Shown here one piece after another: positions 13,479 through 23,730 of a DNA stretch of 64,000 nucleotides. Both the position numbers and the translations under genes were made by a program. The notes beneath the pieces are model-generated. The model saw only the letters and a program-made list of their open reading frames with translations. It did no database searches and was not told where the DNA came from. Every line of letters begins with the position of its first letter. Position 1 is the first letter of the stretch. This DNA is from Styela clava (Eukaryota; Chordata; Ascidiacea; Stolidobranchia; Styelidae), in contig NC_135264.1 of the NCBI RefSeq assembly GCF_964204865.1, positions 1,488,001 through 1,552,000 of the forward strand, written 5' to 3'.

Positions 13479-13743
13479 ATGAATGAAGATTACATAAAAC
13501 AAACAAATTTAACACAAGCCAGTTTGCTTATGACATCACTCGATAGCTTGAGAGAGCGAAACATTCTCTGCGATTTCGATGTCAAAGTTGGTGACAAATC
13601 CTTCCGTGCTCATCGCTGTGTCTTGGCAGCCTCATCAGGATACTTTAAAGCAATGTTTTCAAGCAAAATGAAGGAATCTCGTGATGGTTTTATTAATATG
13701 GAAGATGTTGATCAAAATGGGATTTCCCAATGTATAGAGTTCA

Positions 13744-13751
13744 TGTATAAA
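13744..13751 (+). repeat. Left 8 bp target-site duplication of hAT element
   Basis: TGTATAAA lies immediately before the left terminal repeat and is repeated exactly at 16411-16418. Removing the element and one repeat gives a codon series reading Met-Tyr-Lys-Gly-Gly-Ala-Asn-Leu, in frame with the BTB domain on both sides. Confidence 0.95.
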
Positions 13752-14185
13752 CAGGGTTGCCATCGACCTGGAGCCAAAAATAAGCACGGGGGGGGGGGGG
13801 GGTGAACTTAACAACGGCAGAAACGCAGAATGAGAATGAGGAAGGAATCATACACAAGTCTCTTCCGCACTTCAACTTTTTTATTATTATTATTTTTTTT
13901 ATTATTCGAATTCGCTTTGAACAAGGTTGCATGCAGTCCCGAAATCGCGCAAAGCCATGGAAAACCACGAAATAACAGCCAAACGCAACCTCTAAAATGT
14001 AATAAGCTACAGAAAGGTAGGTACACACAATAAGCATCCAGCATTCTACATCTTGCACAGGAAACAACAACTCAAAGGGCGTCTGCGCAGCCATCTAACC
14101 CAAAATGTAGGTAACAAATGAATTTCTAAATAACATAAACACATAATTTTAAATATCAACTTTATTGAGCTGAACACCGGTCAAA

Positions 14186-16060
14186 TCATTTATATTTATT
14201 GCCACCAACAATTTGTTTCAGCAGTCTCTGGTCACTGGAAATTAGGTTGTGCATTTCAGGACAACTGAAATCTTCTAAATTTACCCTAACTTGTATCAGG
14301 GCTCTGACAGCTTGTTCGCGTAGACGGTTTCTTTCATTGGTCCATTGCGCTGATACAAGAGAAAATACCCGCTCCACGAAGGCATTGCTAACAGGGATAG
14401 AAAATACGATGCTGACTAGCTTGTATATTAGCGGTAGATAATCGGTTTCAGATAAAATATTCATCCACTTCTTCTCTGGATCATCCTTGTCGAACACATC
14501 ATCAGGAATATTTTCCAGTAGGCTGTTGAGAGCTGATACCTCATCAAACAACTCATCTGCCATCGCTATATGGGGATCAATTTGTTTAGCCATTTCTAAT
14601 ACTTCTTCGTATTTCACTTTCCGATTTCTCAGCAATGTCCAGTCTAAGTTACCTGGGTGCTCTTCTGGTCGATACCACTTATCAATGTAATCCATAGTGA
14701 TTGTGTAAAACTCTTGAAACCTTGATTTAAGCATCTCAGCATGGTCATTCTTGAGCCCTTTTAACAATTCAGCTGTTGTTGCCCCATAAAACTCAGAACT
14801 TCGACGCTGTGAAATTGCGTCCTTGAACGAATCGATTATATCAGCCAATTGAGGAAATAATGCAGTTGTTTTTTGTAATAGTAATAGTGGCTTCTTGAAA
14901 ACTAGCAGAGTGCTGTGAAGGAAGGTTATAATAATCAGCGATTGTTCTGATTTAAAAAATTCTTCAAGAATTCGAGGCGGACACTTTAATGACAAAAAAT
15001 GATGTTTGAGTGGTTCCCAAATATCTATGATCTTTTCCACCACATTGTCTAATGTAGTCCACCGCGTTGGCGTGTGAGTAGGTAGAGCTGTGTACTGGGC
15101 TTCAAGTTGAGAGCAGAATTGCTTAAGACTCTCCGCTCTGGCAGTTTGGCTTTTGAAGTGACTACATATTTTAAGTACAATTGTTTCAATATCGACTGGG
15201 AGCCTTTCGGCAGCCTTTTCGGCCGCATTATGCAAAATATGTGCTGGGCAGCCAATTGGGATCAGCCGTGCAGAAGTTCGTTCTTTTAGACGATTGAAAA
15301 CGTTGTTTTTTCCCTTTTTTTTGCAACCCCCAAAGTTTACTACTGCATTGTCAGCACAGAAGGATGTCACCTTTTCCAACTCAAGGCCATTTTCCTCAAG
15401 AGAAGAAACAATAAAGTTCATTATCTGTTCAGAGGACTCGCAGGGCATCGATCGCAGGTCGAGAATACGCACCCTAACTCCAACTCTGGAGCTAAAAAAT
15501 CGGATGACCAAAGGAAAAAGTTTCACTTCGTTGTGGTTGGAGGCATCAACGGATATTGAAAATGGCTGATCTCCGAGTTCTGACAGCACTTTTTTATGAG
15601 CATATGGAGCAAGAACTCCTGTGACAATGGCTGTAGACTTTGTTCTAGCACTTGAGAATTTCTTAACGATCTCGGAATCCGGAAAGATCGTTTTGATTAG
15701 TTGCGTGGTGCAGTCGTTGGAAAGAAATGATTGCTGGTGTTTTGCAGTATGAAATGCCCAAGCACCCTCAGAAGCCGCCGCTTGGTAGTCTATTTTTGTC
15801 GGCAAGGTTTTGCTTGTAAAAAAGGTTTTCATACTATGATTTCCTACAATCCTTCTTGCAAAATTCTTGTGTTTTGTTGTAGTATTGTGGGCACTAATGG
15901 CTGTTTTTCCCATGGCCTCTAGGTTGATATCGCTGTCGCAATAGCAGCAGTGAGCATAGCTCTTACCCTTTCGGCTTTGTTTCACATTAGCAAATTCCTT
16001 CTCATATTCGTAACGGTACTCATGCTTACGCTTACTCATTGTCTCTATAAAGATAAGCAA
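14186..16060 (-). CDS. hAT transposase with BED-like zinc finger, intact
   Basis: The protein has 624 codons from the first ATG. The likelier start is Met8 (MSKRKHEY), since residues 1-7 are a hydrophobic leader unlike the family. Near residues 38-64 a C-x2-C...H-x5-H pattern resembles the BED zinc finger that binds transposon ends. Catalytic-core signatures are an Asp in ISVDASN (about residue 172), an Asp in FCADNAVVNFGG (about 237) and a Glu in SNAFVERVFS (about 563) inside the C-terminal dimerisation region. These match the D-D-E arrangement of hAT enzymes, which cut and rejoin DNA with 8 bp target duplications. A PTRWTTLDN motif near 335 is also typical. There are no internal stops. The gene lies antisense within the BTB exon. 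It most resembles the ZBED/SCAND3-like branch, on motif recognition only. Confidence 0.93.
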   Translation of the reverse strand: MLIFIETMSKRKHEYRYEYEKEFANVKQSRKGKSYAHCCYCDSDINLEAMGKTAISAHNTTTKHKNFARRIVGNHSMKTFFTSKTLPTKIDYQAAASEGAWAFHTAKHQQSFLSNDCTTQLIKTIFPDSEIVKKFSSARTKSTAIVTGVLAPYAHKKVLSELGDQPFSISVDASNHNEVKLFPLVIRFFSSRVGVRVRILDLRSMPCESSEQIMNFIVSSLEENGLELEKVTSFCADNAVVNFGGCKKKGKNNVFNRLKERTSARLIPIGCPAHILHNAAEKAAERLPVDIETIVLKICSHFKSQTARAESLKQFCSQLEAQYTALPTHTPTRWTTLDNVVEKIIDIWEPLKHHFLSLKCPPRILEEFFKSEQSLIIITFLHSTLLVFKKPLLLLQKTTALFPQLADIIDSFKDAISQRRSSEFYGATTAELLKGLKNDHAEMLKSRFQEFYTITMDYIDKWYRPEEHPGNLDWTLLRNRKVKYEEVLEMAKQIDPHIAMADELFDEVSALNSLLENIPDDVFDKDDPEKKWMNILSETDYLPLIYKLVSIVFSIPVSNAFVERVFSLVSAQWTNERNRLREQAVRALIQVRVNLEDFSCPEMHNLISSDQRLLKQIVGGNKYK

Positions 16061-16290
16061 GGTCTATTGTAACTGTGTGTTCGTCTGGATATACCACAAA
16101 CCCTACCATTCACAGAAACAGTTCCCGCTGAGTGAGCGAGACGTGAAGTGGAACGTAGTTAATTGTTACGTCACAATAATAACGTAGCGAAGCGTGAGAA
16201 TGCATTGCGTATGATGAAAAGACATGGTTCCTCGTTTCTACGGAAGCTTTGTACGCAAAACATGAACGAGTCATCCATGTTTCTAAGACA

Positions 16291-16395
16291 AAATAAGCAC
16301 GTAACTCAAAAATAAGCACTTTTCTTAGAAATAAGCACATCGTTACTTTATAAGACACGCGCTAGAAAATAAGCACAAATCTTAGAAATAAGCAC
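16291..16395 (+). repeat. Five subterminal AAATAAGCAC repeats in hAT right end
   Basis: Exact 10-mers start at 16291, 16310, 16329, 16367 and 16386. Spacing is 19 bp between the first three and between the last two, with a 38 bp gap between the two groups. Such subterminal arrays are usually transposase-binding sites. A single copy is present near the left end at 13778. The regular 19 bp step (about two helical turns) is notable. Confidence 0.85.
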
Positions 16396-17406
16396 GGTAT
16401 GGCAACCCTGTGTATAAAGGAGGAGCAAATTTGAAAATGGAATACGTTCAACAAATCCTGCAAGCATCCAACCTGTTACAAATGGTTAGTTTGACAAACT
16501 TTTGCTTCCATTACTTGGAAACCAAACCAATCTGTCTCGAACCAATTGTCTTTCTGTCATCAACTTGGCTCAAGCATACGATCGTCATGATGTAAAAGAA
16601 CAAGCAGAACATGTGCTGATCACTAATTTCAAATCAGTAATTTCCTTCGAGATGTTCCCGTTTATTATCAAGCCAGATCTCCTGCGTTACATAAAAGTTT
16701 CAAATGTAAGTTATCAAACATCATGGCAAGCTATGATAACATAGGCAAGAGCAAAAGATGAACATGCAGAGAGATGTTTCGGCGATCTTGTAACAGTCAT
16801 CAATATCCAGACTTATCCTTTCAAGTTTCTTCTGGAGACAGTGTTAGAAGAACCACTGGTGAAAAGTAATAACATTGCAAAGAATTCAGTCATCACTGTA
16901 TTATTCTCTAATATGGCTGAAAGTCATCGCTGAAGAATATGGCTGAAACTCATCAAGTTCCTAATCTAAACGCAGTTAGCTATGTGTTAAATAGATTCAT
17001 GGAAATAAACTTTGAACAACTCATTGAGAAAGGGGAATTCTGTGATATTCAAAAAAATGATATAATTACACTTTTCAAATCAGCAAACACGAAATATTCC
17101 TCTGAGACTGTTAAATGGCAAGCCGCTTTAAAATGGTTTAGACATGACATTCGTAACCGAGAGCAACATTTCCATGAACTTTCCAGTCTCCTGAGAATGC
17201 ATTGCTTTTCGCTGGAATATCTAAAAGATAGTATACGATTTGAAAATCTGGTTCAAAAGTCTGAAAAATGTAATGCTCTACTGATGAATGAGTTCATACG
17301 CCGCCTGACTACAAAACCCAGAGAGAACCCTTCTCAGATGCAGAACGCTGGGGCAGGTAGGGTTGCGATACTAAAATATGAAAGTTCTAAGAATAAGTTC
17401 TATTAG

Positions 17407-18463
17407 AATACAAACAAATTTGGTCGAAATGATAATAACTTATTTTCTAGAATCAGATGTATCGTACTGGATATTATGTCCTTTATCATTTCAACAAAAT
17501 TATCACTAGAAATGTGAAAGGTTTATTACACGATAAATCTATTCGAAAAGGAAAATAGTTTGTAAACCTATGAAGGACATTTGTGTACTGCAGGCCTGAG
17601 TGCTGATGCGCTGATTATTGAACTTGACCCAATTTAAAATAATAACCTATTCATAATTTATTACGAATTCAAAAATGTCATTTTTAAATATTATCTATAG
17701 ATAATAATTTAAACTCATTGATGGTGAAGATCATATGAGTCACATGCCCACCACCTCAACCAGGGTGCAATAAATTGCATAGGCAATGCCTGAATGCCGG
17801 AACGGAAGATTTTGGTCTTTTTGAATATCAATTACATTGATTACATATCATTGGCTGGTTACACAGCCTTCTTATTGCTACTGAGCACAGGCATATTTGA
17901 AAGCAATGATGAATAGAAGTCCCTCAACTTGAGTCAATCACGGATCTAAGTGATAATTAGTTGAGTACAAATCTGAGTCATTTAGGATAGGATAGGATTC
18001 AAATATTTATCTCGGGGGAGAGGAAATTTGAGAGCAGACGGCTTAACCTTATGGTGAACCACGGCCTCTCGTCCAGTTACCATTCCATGTCGGGTATGGG
18101 ATTAGTCAGTTACTTGTTTTGGGAAGCATGGACTTGATGGTGGAGGAAGCCGTAACCAACCAACGGTTACGTGAACCACCCTACGGGGGCGAGGAGTCCA
18201 GCAATCCTCGCACATAACCATCCCTGCACGGGATTCGAACCCCTGTAGGGTAATCAGAGGTGCGGTGGCGAGCGTATCCCTAACGTGTAGCACGATGAGC
18301 CACACTGCTGCGCGCTTTCATTTAGATGACTCAAGGTACACTAAGTCATGATGACTTTAATTCAATTTAGTCAATGATTTATTTTAAAAAGCTTGGTAAT
18401 CTTACAATATAAGCTTTGGTGGTTAATTTTACAAAGTTATTTTTTGGAAATCAACATTTGCAG
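17407..18463 (+). other. Putative intron between BACK and DTC exons (copy A)
   Basis: The stretch holds no coding segment apart from a SINE at 17986-18317. If the donor at 17357 is joined to the acceptor at 18463 (TTTGCAG), this is a 1107 bp intron. Copy B has the same sequence plus a 1587 bp transposon. Otherwise it is intergenic. Confidence 0.4.
17986..18317 (-). repeat. tRNA-derived SINE with (ATCCT)n tail (copy A, 1)
   Basis: On the minus strand the element starts with a tRNA-like head whose internal promoter has a good box B (GGTTCGAATCC-like, here GGGTTCGAATCC). It ends in repeats of ATCCT, read as GGATA on the plus strand. An 8 bp target duplication, TCATTTAG, flanks it at 17978-17985 and 18318-18325. 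Related copies lie at 21961-22313, 47946-48295, 52176-52507 and 56165-56517. Open frames inside it are by-products. Confidence 0.85.
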
Positions 18464-20691
18464 GCACTTTCACAACTGTTACGCCTTCCAATAGCCTGAA
18501 AATCATTCAAAGACAGCCAAGCAATGGAGTCATGTTGGAAAGAGTTTTGGGAGAATCGCTTCCCGGCTACAAGCAATGGCCAACACGGGAACTTGTATTC
18601 TCTTTCCAAGCTGGGGAAATGATGGTGAGAAAATTTAAAAATTCAGCGCTCCGGAAGTATGTGCACCAGGATGGTACACAACCTGAACCCTAACCTGGTA
18701 CACATACTATGTTCAGGTTGTGCGCCATCTTGGTGCACATACTTCTGGAGCACCGAAAATTCTCAACTTATATTATCTCTTAATTGTAAATTCATGTTTA
18801 TGCAATAACTAAATGCAGTCCTATTTTTATTCTTAGTCCCTCTGTTTTATTGTTAGTGAAATTGATGAGTGGGCAATATTTTTATTCTTGATCTGTCTGT
18901 TATATTATTGATAAAATTAATGAGTCAGCATTACCAATTACCATTATCAATTGCAAAGAAAAGTGTAAAAAAACAATTTAGTCCACTAATATTTGATAAT
19001 TTTTCCATTCTCTCTTCTTTCATGATCCAAAGGTCCATATAATTCAGGGGTCTCAAACTCAATTTACCTGGGAGACGGAGTCTGAGTGAGTCCGGGTCGC
19101 ATCAGGTTTTCCACAATAAAAGCATAGCTTAGAAAGTTAAATCTTCTTTCTCTATTCTTCTATACGCAAAACATAAATGTTAGTAGTTCCGCGATGGACC
19201 TTGTTAGTTTTCGGTTGTGTTTCAGAAATTCAAGTATGAATTAAAGAACCCAATGATCATTCTGATGACTTGGGCGTCGTAGCTTAAAATTGCAGTAATC
19301 AAAAATTAGTCTAGAAATAGCAGTGATACCTAGGCTAAACTTCTCTACCAGTACTATTGAAAAACAGGTTGTTGAATGTTTTGAATCCAAATGATTATGT
19401 GAAACATATACCCCAGTTTATAGACTTCAACTCGCGAAGCCACCTTTAAACTAAGCACCAAGAAATTTGCAATGGTGACGTAAAAGAAAATTTTTTGGGG
19501 GTCTAAGGTCGGGAATAGGTCCATGGAATATCATGCCTACAGGTACAGTACTAGTAGGTTACCGTACCGCATATGCCTTCCGGGGAATAGATTATGAAAT
19601 ATTTTGTTTCGCTCTACGTGTCCTGGTTATATATTAAATGCATCGATCACTCTTACTGAGCTGAGTGACTTACGGGCCGCACTAACATTAAACTTTCATA
19701 CCAAGACGGGGGCCACAAACTATCGTCCTGCGGGCCGCGAGTTCGAGACCTCTGATATAATTGATCTATATCTTTGAATTCCCTTACCCCCAAATTGGAA
19801 TGAATATCAAGCCAAATAAATTGTAAAAATAACTTTCTATTCATAGGGGAAGCTATACAAAGCTCAAGAGTTTGTTTCTTACCTACCTGACTCGCATGAA
19901 GGATGGAAAGTTCGGTATCTCATAAACAAAGCTTTTCAAGCTGGAATACTCTTTGGAGTTGAAGAAATTTCACAACAAGATGGAAGATTAATATGGAATC
20001 CTGACATTCCCAGCAAAACCAACAAAACAGGAGGAATTGCAAAGTAAGTTTTTTTACTGTTTTACATAATAATAAAAATTGTCATTGAAGACTAATAAAA
20101 ATTATGTAAAACTTGCCAGATATTATGAACTAAACTACATGCTTATTTATAATGAAGATAATGACCGCCGCATCTATGCACTTCAAAACCACGAAGTTGA
20201 ATATGAAGAAAATATAGTGTGGTTTCTTTTTAGTAGAAAAAGCTCCCAATGCTTTGAATTTTATCCATTCCCACCAGACTGGCACTCGTATATAATGTTA
20301 TTTCACATCCTCAGCATAACAATGACTTACATATTATTTGTGCATTCAGGCTTAAATAATAATGCACCATCTGATTGATACCTGTCAGACTAGAATACTA
20401 TTTATTGTATATTACTCATATTGTCAAATGGTAAATTTAAACCAACTAAGCTAGTCCTGGAAAGGTAATTTAATTTGCTCTTTTTTTTACTTTATTTCAA
20501 TGTGATTTTTCAATAGCCTGAAAGGATTGACATGGACTCTGATCTGACTGGAGATCTAACGTATCTAACCTGTGTAATCAATAAATAACTGAATTTAATC
20601 TTGGTTTTTTGTTTTTTTTAGCAATGGATATCCTGACTTGAACTATTTCCAGAATCTGCGTGATGCTCTGAATGCAAATGGAATAGAGTAG
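18464..20691 (+). CDS. Deltex C-terminal (DTC) domain exons, copy A
   Basis: Three exons, 18464-18624, 19847-20043 and 20622-20691 (stop TAG), join through GT-AG introns into about 141 codons. Phases agree throughout: 0 at the first junction, 2/1 at the second. The product matches the Deltex C-terminal domain along its length: a start near NGVMLERVLGESLPGY, then YLPDSHEGWKVRYLINKAF, a Trp-Asn pair (LIWNPDIPSK), and the closing NGYPDLNYFQNL. In Deltex E3 ligases this domain binds ubiquitin and NAD+/ADP-ribose beside a RING. No RING is seen upstream here. The HPNPG loop is absent, and the family His before GYPD is Asn. The first exon needs two bases from an upstream exon, and the BACK exon donor at 17356 supplies the right phase. 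AATAAA follows at 20752-20757. Confidence 0.85.
18648..18751. repeat. Foldback MITE, family F, in DTC intron 1 (copy A)
   Basis: This is a 104 bp hairpin with ends GCTCCGGAAGTATGTGCACC and the complement of GCTCCAGAAGTATGTGCACC, around a ~20 bp spacer. It is the best-preserved member of family F and gives its full terminal sequence. It begins 24 bp after the exon 1 donor. Confidence 0.85.
19045..19754. mobile_element. Non-autonomous hAT (Charlie-like) element, 710 bp, in DTC intron 1 (copy A)
   Basis: The ends read CAGGGGTCTCAAACTC and GAGTTCGAGACCTCTG, complementary at 14 of 16 positions. The perfect 8 bp duplication ATATAATT flanks it at 19037-19044 and 19755-19762. There is no transposase. 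The terminal sequence is of the widespread hAT-Charlie type. Confidence 0.88.
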
Positions 20692-20751
20692 ATAGTGTAT
20701 CTGGACAGCTTATATAAAATACTATTCTCGCATCATGATGACCCAATCTAA

Positions 20752-20757
20752 AATAAA
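20752..20757 (+). promoter_or_regulatory. Polyadenylation signal after DTC gene (copy A)
   Basis: AATAAA lies about 60 nt after the stop codon and is conserved in copy B. It fits the 3' end of the DTC-encoding transcript. Confidence 0.6.
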
Positions 20758-21330
20758 GGCAGTCATTGATATATAGGGATCTATTATCTTTTCAGATCTG
20801 CATTACCCAGCCAATCTATTACACATTGGGTGAGGTGAAGAACATTGGATTTAAAGCCGGTATTTTTCAATACCACACTTTTAACACACGCAACTTATCG
20901 ACGGAAAACTAATCATATATCACATTTTTTTACTACATTTTATTCAACTAAGCGGTTAACATTCGCAGAAAAGCAACAAAATTCTCCCTGAACCGACAGT
21001 AATCTGCGGTTGGGAACCACTGTTTTCTACCTACGACACGGGAAGTTATTGCAAAAATATAATACACATTAGTAAGTGCCGGTTAAATCAAACAATAAGT
21101 GTTTTTATGCCGCACTCTTCTTTTTATGGTTTGAATAAAATTACATACACTACGTTTGTTATATTTTGATTTGGTTTTAATGACGATGTAAAGCATGTAA
21201 AAGTTTCGATAGTGTGTATGCCACACTTTGATGGTCGTATATCTAGTATCTACTGCTCGTGAGTGTATATTACCATCGAAAAGAGAGGTTATCCTGTTTT
21301 TTCTCGTTTGTGGTCCTAACCTGGTACAAC

Positions 21331-23165
21331 TGGAGATGTACCGATACCAATTAAAAACGCCGATATCACAAAACGACTGATATTCCGATACTATGTAAAT
21401 ATTACCTCAAGTGTGCAGGGCAGTCGGGTTAAAACACTAGTCTTTGAGAATTCTTCATGTTACACATTATTTCAGATTGAAAAAAGGATATAATACATCA
21501 TAAGAAATTGATGTTTGGGATTCAGATGCGTTAATTAATTTCGATGCATTGTGTACTGAAGCTAGTAATCTCGGTGTTCAATTAGAAAACTCATAGCCAG
21601 GGATGTCCAATTTGAATTTGATACTAATAACGCGACCTTCGAATATCGCCCACACATCGTAGAGCCGCCGTCCACGTTTTACTTGAAAACATTTCACATA
21701 CGATATATTTCGTTTTATGTTTTATCGTAATCGTGCGTCGCGACAATAAATTACAGCCAACATTAGAGGATTTCAATCAGCGCTGGCTAGAATACCTATA
21801 ACACGTCGAGGATGTTTCTGATTTTAATATTTCATAATATATCGCAAATATTATCGTATATTTTGAGATAGTCTGGGCGGCCTAGGCAATAAATATATGA
21901 GGAAATTGTATAGTTAAACAAAATTAAAATTATTGGAATCACAATATTTAATACCTGTGTAGGATAGGATAGGATAGGATTTACATATTTATCCCGGGGG
22001 AGAGGAAAGCCGATAAGACGGCTTATCCATATGGCGAACCACGGCCTCTCGTCCGGTTACCATTCCAAGTCGGGTATGGGATTAGTTTTTACTGTATTGT
22101 TTGTTTTTCGGAAGCATGGACTTGGTGGTGGAGGAAGCCGTAACCGACCAGCGGTTACGTGAACCACCCAACGACGGCGAGGAGTCCAGCAATCCTCTCG
22201 CACATAACCATCCCTGCATGGGATTCGAACCTGCGAAGCCACGCAGAGTGATTAGAGGTGCGGTGGCGAGCGTATTCCTAACGCTTAGCCCGTTGAGCCA
22301 CACCGCCGCGCCTTGAGAGATAATTGAGTCGAAATTTAGCCCAAAGATGTCGATGGACTAAATGACACTAGCGCTTAACGATAAACAGTCGGAATTAATA
22401 ACCGTGCCGAAAAGTGCGTATGCAGCAATGCTGTTAATAAAGACGTTTCTACACTATGATTTAAAACTACTTTCACAGAGCAATTTCATTTATATCACAC
22501 ATGCCTTATGACTGCTTTACAATGATAACATTATCAAAGCCTAATTTATATGTCCCTGGATTTTGGGAAAGTGGATTGATTTTATTTATGAGGAGGATTT
22601 TACAATCTATTCGGAATTTCAGTATCGAAAATATTTTTAGAATGTATTCGAAATAGTCGATGGGTATGGCCATCTCTGCTCATAAGATTTTGCTACCAGA
22701 GTGGTGAAATAAATAAATGTTTAGCCTGCTTACCTTATCAAATTGATACATTGAGTTAGGCTACGTGCGCAAGATTTTGTTCCAATATAACGACATATTT
22801 TGTATTTTACACATTAGAAAATCCACATATATTCGATTGATATATTTATTCATATATAATTACTATGTAATAAAACATCAATATAAAATCTTGGCAGTAA
22901 AAATAGCCAAATTTGTTGAGCATTTGGCTGATAAATAACTGAGAACAGGTCAGAATCCCATTCTCGCTTCTACTCGCGGGGGTGGGGACGTGTATGGCAT
23001 ATAGTTCACGATTCCCCCAAGCAAAAAATAATTTAAACATCAGTATTCCAACTTATTTTTTAAAACATTCTGAGTCATATCAAAAAGGTAAACATATCGG
23101 AAATATCGGTATTCATTTAGCCGATACCGATACACTACGGATGCCGATGCATCGGTACATCTCTA
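21331..23165. mobile_element. hAT-like element, 1835 bp, inserted in a family F MITE (copy A)
   Basis: The ends are TGGAGATGTACCGATACC and, read from the other side, TAGAGATGTACCGATGC. The perfect 8 bp duplication GGTACAAC flanks it at 21323-21330 and 23166-23173. The flanks, CCTAACCT on the left and TACTATGTTCAGGTTGTGCG on the right, are the two halves of a family F foldback MITE. No long open frame survives. A SINE at 21961-22313 lies inside it. Confidence 0.88.
21961..22313 (-). repeat. tRNA-derived SINE (copy A, 2), best preserved
   Basis: The minus-strand head contains a box A-like TGGCTCAACGGG (plus-strand 22289-22300) and an exact box B, GGTTCGAATCC (22221-22231). The element ends in four GGATA units when read on the plus strand (21961 on). 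It is nested in the 1835 bp hAT-like element. Short open frames on both strands across it are not genes. Confidence 0.88.
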
Positions 23166-23730
23166 GGTACAACTACTATGTTCAGGTTGTGCGCCATCTT
23201 GGTACACATATATACTTCTGGAGGTCCCCTTTTTCTTGCCATGAATGAGTTTAAAATAAAATATATATCAACTATACTACATACCCGCTTATCAATAATT
23301 TACGGCATTGCTGGGTGATATATTTTGGCCTATCTGTTCCTAAATATGAAGTGGATACGCTGCTGGATACGCTGCGACCGCTACTTTTACTTTCCTTAAA
23401 CGCTTCGAAGCAACGTTCATTCTATCTAATACCTCCAAGCAGTTATCGGTTGGTGCTTGTCTGAGTTCGTGATGGAATTGGTATAAGCACGAAATACATA
23501 AATAAAACAGATTATTAGCAATTTAGATATCTCGCTAAGTCAAAAAATCAAAAGAGCCAATATAAGACAATAAACAGCTTCAGTATTGACCACAGAAATT
23601 TTCAAGTGTACCCTACAGAAATGATATGGTAATACAGTATAGTAGCAGTTACAGTATATCCCGTGATATACAATTTCTTAAACTAATATTACCTAAAACG
23701 TATCCTTTGTTTTCTTCAATTTATTTCGTG

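Larger units (their letters stand above)
13752..16410 (-). mobile_element. Complete hAT-superfamily DNA transposon, 2659 bp
   Basis: The element is bounded by perfect 12 bp terminal inverted repeats, CAGGGTTGCCAT and ATGGCAACCCTG, and flanked by the perfect 8 bp duplication TGTATAAA. Both are hallmarks of the hAT superfamily. One minus-strand transposase gene fills 14186-16060. The motif AAATAAGCAC occurs five times in the right subterminal region (16291-16395) and once at the left (13778-13787), all in the same orientation. A run of 15 G lies at 13788-13802. Copy B lacks the element but carries a probable scar at the same site. Intact ends plus an intact open frame suggest recent activity. 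Confidence 0.95.
13479..17406 (+). pseudogene. BTB-BACK-BACK (Kelch-like family) gene, disrupted by hAT (copy A)
   Basis: BTB/BACK proteins are typically substrate adaptors of Cullin-3 ubiquitin ligases. The first part (13479-13751) encodes a BTB domain with the typical CDFDVKVGDKSFRAHRCVLA segment. The reading frame breaks at a 2659 bp hAT insertion (13752-16410). After it, 16,419-16,910 encodes the end of the BTB fold and a first BACK domain. From 16,939 a second BACK domain follows, ending near IRRLTTKP. No Kelch repeats follow. Other lesions are a 5 bp ACCAA duplication near 16,521, a TAG at 16742-16744 where copy B has TGG, and a 26 bp tandem duplication (16910-16935/16936-) that shifts frame between the BACK domains. 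A CAG|GTAGGG donor ends the putative exon at 17356, in phase with the DTC exon at 18464. Confidence 0.85.

Noticed and set aside
22221-22300. Possible functional tRNA gene (box A and box B present)
   Set aside because: The sequence does not fold into a full cloverleaf by inspection, continues into a SINE body and tail, and recurs in several places.
22057-22316. Three overlapping open frames of 61-73 codons, repeated near 48,000 and 56,300
   Set aside because: They lie within the tRNA-derived SINE. Their repetition reflects the SINE, not a gene family.
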